Assembly (NCBI GenBank): GCA_030762175.1
Contig: CM060831.1
Span: forward strand, 143,243,501 to 143,307,500
Reading direction: 5' to 3'
Source: Metallyticus violacea
Taxonomy: Eukaryota; Arthropoda; Insecta; Mantodea; Metallyticidae
DNA: 64,000 nt
Positions 23,441-32,395 of this stretch are shown here, in pieces. Under the pieces are notes generated by a model. The model was not told the DNA's origin. It did not search any database and worked only from the letters and a program-made list of their open reading frames with translations. Numbering within the stretch: position 1 is the stretch's first letter; the number at the start of each line of letters is the position of its first letter. Position numbers and translations under genes: made by a program.

Positions 23441-24301
23441 TATTATTATTATTATTATTATTATTTTTAATTCCCTTTTCATATTTTCATAAATAGTTTT
23501 TTACTACGCTTGCAATCATGAATGGACCGCTTCTTTGACTTCATTATCGTGTCCAAATCTTTATCTCAAACCGTTACCTCGTGGTCACAAGATTGGGGTT
23601 CTATGGGGGAAGCTGTAAGATATCAAATATTAATATTGGAATGATATCAAGAGTTGCATTGGACGTGTTATGACTGCGTTATGGTGGACAAAATTGAGCT
23701 GCGTCGGTATAGGCCTGCTGGCTTCGGCTCCTCCTCTAGTGTTGAACTATTCAATGTTACACCCTTCTGGTAAAAGTGTTCCACAATTAGTGCTATGTAT
23801 CCCAGAAGAGTGTCAACAGAACATCTCCGGTAGAGAGTATGCTTAAGTTGTTCTCACTAGACAGTATTCTAAACACCCACCTTGCACGAACTACTGAGAG
23901 CTTTCCTGACAGTGGCACGTGCAGATTCACTGTGCTGGTCGACCTGAAAGTTGCTCATCATGGTTGATGTTCGTCCATTTTTAAACACATCTGCCCACTT
24001 GTACACTCTTCTTTCACTAATGCAGCCATCTCCATGCTGTTGCGGCACTCTCAATGAGTTCTAAGAGACTTCACACTATTTACCATAGAACCCTGATAAC
24101 TGCTTTTGCTTCTTTATGGTACAAACAGCTTAGGGCGGGGCAATTTTATATACTGGTGCATGCAAAATTACGATTAAGCACCTCGTGTCACCCTTTGCAT
24201 AGTGTCAACAACTTCTCTCTTTGCTGTGTGGGAGTATGAAAATGTTGTGTATGTTTCATAAAAATTGTTAAGTTGACATTACTTTTTGAAACCCTTGCAT
24301 A
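23328..24301 (-). mobile_element. mariner relic with inverted termini
   Basis: The TA at 23328-23329 is followed by cgagggcgtttcaaaagtaa. The TA at 24300-24301 is preceded, on the minus strand, by gcaagggtttcaaaaagtaa. These are typical mariner termini of the gaggg-ttcaaaaagtaa type. The minus-strand frame 24054-23869 has the N-terminal domain (GDGCISERRVYKWADVFKNG, resembling the cysteine/serine-Arg-Val-(F/Y)-(E/K)-W region of mariners). Downstream are fragments such as LLTLFWDT. The element is shortened and frame-broken. It carries an (AAT)n/(ATT)n microsatellite near its 3' end. Confidence 0.8.
23408..23466. repeat. (AAT)n-(ATT)n palindromic microsatellite
   Basis: About nine AAT units run directly into about ten ATT units, so the whole block is a perfect hairpin with almost no loop. 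It lies inside the mariner relic near the left terminus. Confidence 0.9.
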
Positions 24302-24699
24302 TATTTCAATTTCTATGTTTCTTATTTATATTAAAATGACAATTTTTTTCGTTGACAAAGCGAAATGCTGTATATACTTTCTGGCGATGTTTTGCATTTC
24401 TTCCAGGGATATTTTTTTCCATTCTATCAATATTATGATTAATAACTGCTGGCTTTTGTGAGACTTACAAAATTCCTTGCTTCTATATCGACTATATCTA
24501 TAATCCTTAAAAACCAAGTAGATATTCCTCACCATACACCAAATACAGTTCCCGGCAGCTGATGTTATTGGGATAACCAATTTGGCTGTAAAAGTATATT
24601 TGATCCAGGAAGGGTAATATTTTCTTAACTTTTATTGTGTGTCCCTTAGTGGATTCTGAGTTCTTCATAAACGCACACAAAATATTTTGCTGACTACAA

Positions 24700-25445
24700 A
24701 TACCTTCCCAAAATCTTAACTGCGAGACGCGATCAACTGAAACCCGCCGGGTCCCCTTTGTTCGCTCAGCTGTGTGTACCAATCAGCGGAGGGAGAGGGA
24801 GTAAAGAGACAACTATTTAGATCATAATACCCCGGTGGAAGGTGTAGTTGGCTTGCATCACTCGTGCGCTGAGCAAATTCCGCACTCGTAATTCAATTTT
24901 CGGCAACGAAGGGCTATCAACCGAGTGAAATTTATCGCGGCACGAATGCCGTGCCTAGTGGAAAATGCGTATCGAAGACAACGGTGAAGGATTGAGCACG
25001 CATGTTTCGGAAAGGAGGTCAGCAAACGACCAACAACCACGATCTGCGAAGAAGAAATTTATTGTAGACACAAACGCCACAACTCTGTGCAGGTACGAGG
25101 AAGATGGTGACGACTTCCTGTTGCCTTGCGCTGACATATTACGTTATTTGGAGCTCTCAAGAAATTTCTGAAAGGCAAAAGCTTGCACAACAATGATGAA
25201 GTCAAGACTGCGGTGTTCGCGTAGTAACCATGCTTTTTTTTACGGACGATAGCCGATGTTAGGTGAAGTAGTGGGATGTATGTCTTAAGAATATCTTTTC
25301 TTGAGACAGTGCCTCATTTTAATTCCTTGAATATTGCTGTTTTTGTTTGTGTTTAGTTTGCAATTAATTGTATTGGTTTATATTAACAAATCGGCCCGGA
25401 CGGGTTTCAGTTGATCACGCCTCATATTCTGATTTTGATCAAACA
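24700..25445. repeat. inverted 45-bp repeats bounding a GC-richer block
   Basis: The sequence gatcaactgaaaccc at about 24732-24746, with gccgggtcc next to it, recurs inverted at about 25392-25423 (ggcccggacgggtttcagttgatc). The similarity extends outward through aaaatct..gag to about 45 bp on each side. The enclosed 0.65 kb is GC-richer and includes a 68-codon ORF. It may be a non-autonomous DNA element with terminal inverted repeats, or two opposed copies of one repeat. No target duplication was identified. Confidence 0.5.
24965..25171 (+). CDS. 68-codon ORF of unknown nature
   Basis: It starts with MRIEDNGEGLSTHVSERRSA and ends with ADILRYLELSRNF. It is hydrophilic, with a basic segment (QPRSAKKKF) followed by an acidic one (EEDGDD). 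The upstream 150 bp is GC- and CpG-rich and contains gcggcacgaatgccgtgcc, a small palindrome. I do not recognise the protein. It lies inside the inverted-repeat pair at 24700-25445, so it could be a remnant of a transposon ORF, a small host exon or chance. No splice donor was seen at its end. Confidence 0.25.
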   Translation: MRIEDNGEGLSTHVSERRSANDQQPRSAKKKFIVDTNATTLCRYEEDGDDFLLPCADILRYLELSRNF

Positions 25446-25876
25446 GATGACTGCAAAAATTCCTGGAAGTTTCAGATAACCATACCATATCATTTTAAAA
25501 TTCTGTGTTTTTCATTAAAATATTTTGCCAACAATCTGCAGTTCAATGGAGAGTTGCAGTGTATCTTTCAGGACAAACTTTATTGTTTGTCTTCATTAAA
25601 AGGGTATTTGCTCAGCTTATATGGCTTCAATGCAAATTATAATTTGTCTCTTATAATTTATAAACAAATACGATTATCAGCTGTTTTGAATGTATTAGCA
25701 ATGTTTTCTTTCTTTCTTTCTTTCTATATTAATAATTTTCCATGTGGATGAATTCTTGAAATGAATGTCAGGAGACAGTCAATATTTCCTAAGACCCGAG
25801 CAAAAATATTTACAAAATTAAGAGACATTTAGATTTAAGTTGACTTATTTTGTATTCTTGGTGCATGCTGCTACAG

Positions 25877-25915
25877 AAGAAACAGGATGAAACAGCTCCA
25901 GAGCTGCCAAAAAAG
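25877..25915 (+). CDS. candidate 39-nt phase-0 microexon (KKQDETAPELPKK)
   Basis: The acceptor is ttcttggtgcatgctgctacag, just upstream of 25877. The donor is AAG|gtaaga at 25916. The 39 nt translate without stop as KKQDETAPELPKK when both ends are phase 0. The composition (Lys, Glu, Pro) resembles short repeated exons of elastic or linker regions, for example PEVK-type segments of giant muscle proteins. That is only a compositional likeness. Two other exons with the same phase lie downstream at 31232 and 33949, suggesting one + strand gene with large introns. The evidence is splice signals plus open frame; no homologue was recognised. Confidence 0.5.
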
Positions 25916-26904
25916 GTAAGACCCTGAAATTTCTTCATCGTTGTTTTTAGTTAGGAAACTATTTGGCAAATGTTCAAGAATTATATAAGATAACCATGTT
26001 GCTCCACATTCACAAACAACACTTCACTTGTAACGTTTGTTTCTGCATTGTAACTTTTGTTTCTGCATTACATTTCGAAGTATAGTATTGCAGATTTATT
26101 CAATTTGTATGTAAAATCTTTTTTTTTTTTTGAATGACCATTTTTTTCAACTCGAGACTAAAATATTATTTTATAATTAGAATCACCGATAACGCCTATA
26201 TTGACATTGAATATTGAATTAGCTAATTCGATAAACGAAACTAAATGAAATAATAAAGTTTCTGAGATTTGGGGAGAGTCAAGCACATAAATGCAATAAT
26301 TATCAAAGTAATTTAAAATTAAGCACATCCCATACGAAAAAGAATTGTGTAACTGAAAATGTTTAACATAATCTTACTCGATATTTACAAATTTTATTTT
26401 TAGTGCCTTGCAAATATCATATTCATTTAGTATATCAGCAAATCAAGCACACGATTGTGGTGTACATATTTCATTTGATATGAATAATTTAAAAGCCTTT
26501 AATATGCATCGTAATAATTGCTCATCCCAGTTTGAAAGCTACTTCAACATTAACCAGTTTATTTTACACAAAATTTTTCGATTTAAGTCTTCCAAACAAT
26601 ATAATACTTATTACATTGATTGGGTATTTTCTAAATTCAAAGGAATACTGCAGACAGACATTTTTAATGTTCTGTTTTGTTTTTGGTTGAATCGGAGTCC
26701 GGTCCCCTGGATATTCCAGTAGGTAGCTGCTGATGAACCGTGGACTGGGGGGCTGAACGGATCAAATTGGGGTTTTGATTCGAGTTAATGCCTTCTGGAA
26801 TTGACGAAGGCACTGTTCCTAATTGTTATATTTTTTAAGTAATGTTGTTTTATTTGTGTTTATTTTGTAAAAGAAATCTGTATGCTAATGCATGAGAAAT
26901 AAAT
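25916..26904. other. presumed intron; nothing else recognised
   Basis: AT-rich. A (TTTC)n run lies just before the microexon at about 25705-25724. The 104-codon frame at 26408-26722 has no domain and no usable splice context. The last part (26860-26900) contains aataaata directly before the long trinucleotide array. Confidence 0.45.
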
Positions 26905-26912
26905 ACTGCTGT

Positions 26913-26956
<44 letters not shown>

Positions 26957-27046
26957 TTACTACTACTATTACTACTACTACTACTACTACTACTATTACT
27001 ACTACTATTACTATTACTACTACTGTTACTACTACTACTACTACTG

Positions 27047-27078
<32 letters not shown>

Positions 27079-27103
27079 GTTACTACTACTACTACTACTA
27101 CTG

Positions 27104-27141
<38 letters not shown>

Positions 27142-27660
27142 GTTACTACTACTACTACTGTTACTACTACTATTACAACTACTACTGTTACTACTACTAT
27201 TACTACTACTGTTACTACTACTATTACAACTACTACTGTTACTACTACTATTACTACTACTATTACTACTACTAGTACTACTACTACTACTACTACTATT
27301 ACTACTACTACTGCTACTACTACTGCTACTACTACTACTACTGCTGCTACTACTACTACTACTACTACTACTATTACTACTACTACTGCTACTACTACTG
27401 CTACTACTACTAGTACTACTACTACTAGTACTACTACTACTAGTACTACTACTATTACTACTACTACTGCTACTACTACTGCTACTACTACTATTACTAC
27501 TACTGCTACTACTATTACTACTATTACTACTACTACTATTACTACCACTGCTATTACTACTACTATTACTACTACTACTAGTACTACTACTACTACTAGT
27601 ACTGCTACTATTACTACTACTACTACTACTATTACTACTACTACTGCTGCTGCTGCTGCT
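26905..27660 (+). repeat. 0.75-kb (ACT)n trinucleotide array with variant units
   Basis: A continuous period-3 array of ACT with scattered ATT, GTT, GCT, AGT and ACA units. A higher-order repeat is visible around 27162-27263, where a block of about 51 bp (GTT-ACT-ACT-ACT-ATT-ACA pattern) occurs twice. Because the period is 3 there are long open frames in several registers: 272 codons, Val-rich, on the minus strand, and 127 codons, Tyr-rich, on the plus strand. These are not genes. Confidence 0.95.
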
Positions 27661-28434
27661 GTAGACAATAATGCTGTTCTAAAATCCTGTTATGAATAGA
27701 ATGTATCTCATTATAAACCATTAGCAACTTAGTGAATGCTATCCCTACCATTTAGACAGTATCCTAAAGTTCAGCAAAGAAATTCGTTGATTACAGTCTC
27801 TCCTCAAAATCATCAAAAACAGATGATGGGATACTTGTTAGCGCGTTGTGTTACTGTATGAAAATGCAGGGCATCATCTGGTGCGTATAATAACAATAGA
27901 ATAAAGTGGTACAATTCCAATTAAAATATACATAATTATACTTTGATACTTTGTATATTAATACTTTTCATGGAAAAAATGAAATATCAATAATAATTAA
28001 TCACATATTATCGACAATATTTTTTTCATAAATGCTTCTTACAGAAATTATATAAAGTAGAAACTTTCACACACATTTTCCTCATAAAAACATCTGTTTC
28101 CTTATCCTTCCACACGTATTTCATCATAACATAGTTGGCAGCAGTGAATTCATGATCCCTTTCTCACAGATTTCTTACAGCTGTACAGTAAGGTTATCTG
28201 AGTTACGGACCGGCAGAACTTAGCTTACTTATGGAAGAAACCATTCTATAAAGCGTATGCAGGTAGCAGCTTGTATTTAGTTTGAAGGAGGTCTTGTCAC
28301 CAAGTGATTGTTCATTCATGTGTTACTCGGTGCTTTCATTGTATATAAATTGTTGCTAATCGTTAATTGTTAGTTATGCCACTACAAAACTGTTATCTTG
28401 AAGATTGGGTTTTTATATATAACACATGAGAAAA
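27661..28434. other. no gene seen
   Basis: AT-rich DNA with no motif-bearing frame. A moderately GC-richer piece at 28090-28320 matches nothing else in the window. Confidence 0.45.
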
Positions 28435-28850
28435 TGAATTCTTATAGAGAAGGATTCGAAAGGAAATATCCTGGCAATAGTTTCAGGTAGAAAAACTTCT
28501 CGCCAACTTGTAAAAGCTATGAGAGATACAATACCCCAATGAAAATAGCCGTGTTCCGAACCGCCCTGTTCTTAGGAAGGAAAGTTAAATGAAATACGGA
28601 GTTTCCTGCAATGCATTGCCGCTGAGGGGCATCATTTTCAACATATCGTATAACGCAGGTTAGAACTTATTATTATCAGCTTTAAATACAGTACCATGTT
28701 TTGTTTTCAGTAAATAATAAATAATGAAATAAAAACATGAACCTTAGGCACGGCGACTCTTTTCTACTTTTTCCCTGGTGGCGGCTGCATTTCCTTAGTC
28801 AATAGCCGCATTCAGGTGGTCTGTAACCCAAATAAACTCATCATACAACT
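28435..28850 (+). mobile_element. mariner-type 3'-end relic, sibling of 34384-34720
   Basis: The + strand keeps a C-terminal transposase fragment with LQCIAAEGHHFQHIV, the usual end of several insect mariner-like transposases. The 3' flank includes ggcacggcgactcttttctac. The reverse complement of 34384-34720 matches this segment for about 300 bp: the Cys-Ile-Ala-Ala-Glu-Gly-His block, the gtgcacggcgacac block, and an (a/g)acccaaataa block. Earlier parts of the transposase are missing or unreadable. Confidence 0.65.
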
Positions 28851-29290
28851 TTGTAAAGTTAAAATCCAAAAGATGAAAATTTTGAGTGCTTATTGGCTTT
28901 AAACATTGCACTGTTTGACCATTTGGCTTTGTTTCATTTCTACTTTTTGAAGAAAGTCTTCTTGGATTTTTGAGTCCCAAGTTGTTAATAGGATACTAAA
29001 TTGGATGAAAATTGACCTTTGGCATTGGTTGTTTCTCAGATGACACTAAAATTAGCTTCGTAGCATTATTAGGTGACACAGAGCTCATGGAGATAATACT
29101 CCACAATATGTTGAGTTGACTGGTTAATTCAGTTTTGTTTGAGTGCTTAAGGACTTTCAGAATTTTTAGGCAAGACATTTTGATAGCCTTCACATTCTTA
29201 ATAAAGGCATTAACAAAGTTGTATGTATACTGTGTTATCTGATCGTAAATGAAGTACCTCACGTAAGTGAACCATAAATCCATCACTTGG
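28851..29290 (-). other. unidentified coding-like remnant
   Basis: Two adjacent minus-strand frames, 29286-28996 and 28980-28795, are separated only by a stop and a few bases. They read, in order, FVNAFIKNVKAIKMSCLKIL and GLKNPRRLSSKSRNETKPNG. The continuity over about 160 residues suggests a decayed ORF, perhaps of a transposon, but I do not recognise it. The end of the second frame overlaps the repeat shared with 34384. Confidence 0.3.
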
Positions 29291-29689
29291 GTGTAGAGAA
29301 TGCAACAGGTGTTAAGCCATGGAAATATATGCCCAAAGAAAAAAAATTCATATCACAAATCCACACTCCTCGTCAGAATTATACCACTTTACTCTATTGC
29401 TACAACAGTAATTTTCTTATCCTTAGATTGCCACAATTTTGGTAGCTGATAAACATTTCGTGTCACTTTTAGACTCGGTAATGCATGAATGTAATTTGTA
29501 AATGTATGCACAAGTTAATAAAATATATTCAGTTTATAAAATCCTTGTATTTTATGATGACCAAAATGCCACAAGGACATCTTAAATGTTTCAAGTATTT
29601 TTAAAACATTTGCACATGAAGATATTAATTTATAAATAATAAATGTAAAATACGGTAACTTATTCAGAATAAAGTACCATAAATTAATT

Positions 29690-31042
29690 CGAGGGACGTT
29701 GGGAAACGATTTACAATATTCGTAGGACGATGGACCGATAGTGGCATGCCATGCACACGCTAGATGGCTGTTGTGAGCAGAGTGGAAAGACAGTGTTCGT
29801 TTGTTACAAAATAGAGAAAGACATGGACAAGATGGGAGGCGACTATCATGGACAAAGATGAACTGCATGGTTTTGTGGAAGGAGTTTACTAATAGGACAA
29901 TGATTCGCCATCGGCAGGGAATCTGCACACAATAATGTGAGTACTGGTCTTCCGTCAACATTGTGGTCACCAAACCTAACATTGAGGTTAGGTTTGAATT
30001 GACTATGGCTGATAGGAGCAGAACCTTTGATGAGCTGGAATGTCAGACTGGTTTCGGCCGCCCAACCCTGCACACCATTATTCACAACGATTTGAATATG
30101 AAAAAGATGTGTCCACATTGTTTCACGGAACATGACACAGAAGGATAATTGGGCTGAGATCTGTCGTCGGCCCTGGAAAAGCATAATGAAGATTCGGATT
30201 TTTTGGAGAAGTTGGTGACACATGACGAATCATGGGGTCTCTACAACACACCAAAGAATTGTTGATTTGATTTATTTACGAACACTTCTTTAACATCTCA
30301 GGTCATCAGCGTCTCATTTAATTCAGGGCGAGAAACGTCCGACAAATTTTGCTCAGATGCCTTTTCTTTCGGGTTGAGATTCTTTATCGTGCCGTAAATA
30401 TACGACATGGAACCCATGACTTTACTTCCCTTCCGAAGGAAGTCATAATTTGAATTTTTACGCCCAAAAAAATTCATCGACCCTGGCCAAGATTGAGCCC
30501 GCCATATTGGGTCTATGAGACAAGTCACACAAGAGAAGAAAGTCCAATCAATGCAATGGAAACGTCCAGGGAATCCCCGGCCCAAGAAATTCCACAGTTG
30601 CTTTTGTGGGCAAGCAGATGTTCGCTGTATTTTGGAACACTTTAGGCATACTGCTTCCTAAAGGAACGACTGTCAATAACGAGGTGAAATGTAAGACCGT
30701 TACACGGCTTAGATGACGGATTCAGCAACGGCGAAAGGGAAAGTGGTCGATGAGGGTTCCTCTAAAACTAATGAACTGGAGTTCATTATTGTGCCGCATC
30801 TACCTATTCACCGGATATCGCTCCGCCTGATTGTCCTTTATTCGACAACACGAAGGGCTCACCTCAAAGTACAAAATTCGGCAACAAAAAGTTCACGAGT
30901 TGTTTCGCGACGCCATAATGAAGCTACCAGGAAGATAATAAGAATGCATTGACGTTGGTGAGGAGTAGATTGGAGATACCCCACATGCATAATGAAGTAC
31001 ATAAAAATTACTATTGTAAATCCTTTCCGGTCATCCCTTTCA
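29690..31042 (+). mobile_element. mariner element, same family as 6314-7529, with nested SINE
   Basis: The 5' end is gagggacgttgggaaacgat and the 3' end, inverted, gggatgaccggaaaggattt, so the termini are recognisable inverted repeats. Transposase fragments on + include TIIHNDLNMKKMCPH, LEKLVTHDESWGLYNTPKN (first catalytic Asp preserved), LLPKGTTVNNEVKC and RRHNEATRKI. A SINE A copy interrupts the gene right after the first catalytic motif. Downstream, the second and third aspartate motifs are unreadable (FIIVPHLPIHRISLRLIVLY in place of HPPYSPDL.P.D). Without the SINE it is about 1.1 kb. Confidence 0.85.
30260..30521 (-). mobile_element. SINE family A nested in a mariner
   Basis: Minus-strand copy with ttatttacgaacac tail block, acaaattttgctcagatgcc, gtaaatatacgacatgg and cttcccttccgaaggaag. 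The head keeps a box-B-like gattgagcccgcc but lacks box A. The flanks cacaccaaagaa and cacacaagagaa may be a decayed target duplication. The insertion splits the mariner reading frame between codons that are adjacent in the sibling element at 6314. Confidence 0.82.
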
Positions 31043-31231
31043 TTTGAACAAATTAAAAAAAATAAACTATTTTACTATTATTGAGATACATTTGAGGTAT
31101 GTAAATAGTTCTGTTTCAGTTTTCTAACAGTATTGCAAACATTCATGTTATTTATTGTATGTTGTTGTTAGCATGTGCTTAACTATTACTAACTGTCTGA
31201 ATGCTTCTTCTTTTGTGCTGCCTTTGTATAG

Positions 31232-31288
31232 CAGTCTCCCGATGACCAACCGGAAGTGCTTGTGGCAGCCATTCCTGCCCAGACTAAG
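31232..31288 (+). CDS. candidate 57-nt phase-0 microexon (QSPDDQPEVLVAAIPAQTK)
   Basis: The acceptor is cttcttcttttgtgctgcctttgtatag, with a strong pyrimidine tract, and the donor is AAG|gtaaat. The exon is open as QSPDDQPEVLVAAIPAQTK with both ends phase 0. The acceptor is a tandem tatag|cag (NAGNAG) that would allow the initial Gln to be skipped. It has the same phase and strand as the candidates at 25877 and 33949. The sequence is Pro/Glu/Val-containing. No family is recognised. The coding bias and signal quality are better than for other candidates in the window. Confidence 0.55.
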
Positions 31289-31539
31289 GTAAATTTACAC
31301 CAATAACGTTATTAGTTTACCGTAGTTGAACAGATATAATATGTTAGCTCTTTTGTAATTGTTGCAAGATTAGAGATAGTTATTAATTTTAGGACACTTT
31401 GTAAAACTATGGTGATTTAGCTTACTGACGTTATTAGTTAAAAATGCTATCAATTTAAAATTTATTTACGACAATTCCCCCAAATGCATTAAGTATAGTA
31501 TAAAGTATAAATTATAGTAAACCTTGCAAGGTTTTCGTG

Positions 31540-31670
31540 CCATTAGAGCGTGGCCTGCGTGACGGTTTGTACAGAGTGAACGATCCTTCATGCAACCGGT
31601 TTCGCTGCGTGCGGCCGGCCGGTGAGGCTGGCTGCTGTATCGGCGGTGCAGGTGGAGGGAAGTCCGCAGT
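31540..31670. other. isolated GC/CpG-rich island
   Basis: About 130 bp containing gcgtgcggccggccggtgag and cggcggtgcaggtggaggg in otherwise AT-rich DNA. It is open in + as a 63-codon frame (31537-31728) and in − as a 68-codon frame, neither recognised. It lies 250 bp downstream of the microexon at 31232. It could be a regulatory element, a small exon or a fragment of a GC-rich repeat. Confidence 0.35.
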
Positions 31671-31744
31671 AAATATTGTACAGTATGTCGCGTACGTTAT
31701 TTCTAACATACATAACATAAATACTTAAAAATAAAAGTTAATTA

Positions 31745-31870
31745 CTCACGTATATTAAGCAAGGAGATGCTGGAGCTGCCTTCCTTCGTTGTTCAAGCAT
31801 TTCTGACACCTGCTTAGGAAATTGCTCATTACACTCTGGAGTTCCCTCTGAGAAATAATTCCTCTAAACC
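31745..31870 (-). pseudogene. Tc1/mariner transposase C-terminal fragment
   Basis: The minus strand reads FRGIISQRELQSVMSNFLSR and CQKCLNNEGRQLQHLLA. It aligns with the C-terminus of the elements at 18515 and 48638 (MNNFL.(R/I)CQKC(V)..EGG.FQ(R/H)LI). Only the last 35-40 codons remain. Confidence 0.7.
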
Positions 31871-31874
31871 TGGC

Positions 31875-32196
31875 TTACATAATTGTAATAATTGTATGTT
31901 TGTACTTAACCTTTTCAAACAATTTTCGACAGACGAATGTCGATTGTTAGTAATGCTATAGAGAAGAGCAAACTACGAGTTTAGGACTATTTCATTAACA
32001 GAATAAGAATAAATAGAATATATATAACAAATTAACAGTAATTATAATAGTAGAAAAGGATAAAACACTAAGATAAAATCACACTTGAGATCGCTATATT
32101 TCGAATTCAAGTGTGACTTTATCTTAGTGTTTTATCCTTTTCTACCTTTATATTTACTATTAATTTGTTACATTGTTAATGGTGTTACTTTATTTT

Positions 32197-32237
<41 letters not shown>

Positions 32238-32395
32238 AAATTCGCGCGCAGAACATTAACTCTTGATAAAATGTTATCAATATCTATTTTATTCAGAAAC
32301 CATGAAACTGAAATGCACAAAAGTCGACTATTACAATCGTTACCGTTCGATTTTCTAATACCAACTGAGGAAAACAAAAAAAAAGTAACATACAG
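31875..32395. repeat. dispersed repeat E, copy 2, split by a foldback element
   Basis: 31875-32012 and 32236-32395 together match the continuous copy at 145-490: gaatgtcgattgttagtaat, agagaagagcaaa, tttgaaattcgcgcgcagaa, gactattacaatcg. The gap holds foldback element D copy 3. This gives a filled site versus the empty site. Confidence 0.7.
32013..32235. repeat. foldback element D, copy 3 (about 64-bp arms)
   Basis: Arms at about 32024-32087 and 32106-32169 are inverted with few mismatches. Shared blocks include gaaaaggataaaacactaag. The loop is only about 18 bp (tcgctatatttcg). To the right come the family tail (cattgttaatggtgttactt) and a (TA)n run (about 32199-32234). It sits in a TA-rich target inside repeat E. 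No ORF belongs to it. Confidence 0.75.

Noticed and set aside
26905..27660. CRISPR array
   Set aside because: No spacer/repeat alternation; simple trinucleotide repeat. No repeat array in the window has unique spacers.
26850..27668. 272-codon Val-rich frame (and a 127-codon Tyr-rich frame on the other strand)
   Set aside because: Both are translations of the (ACT)n array. Any period-3 microsatellite without a stop triplet gives open frames. There is no start context or flanking coding sequence.
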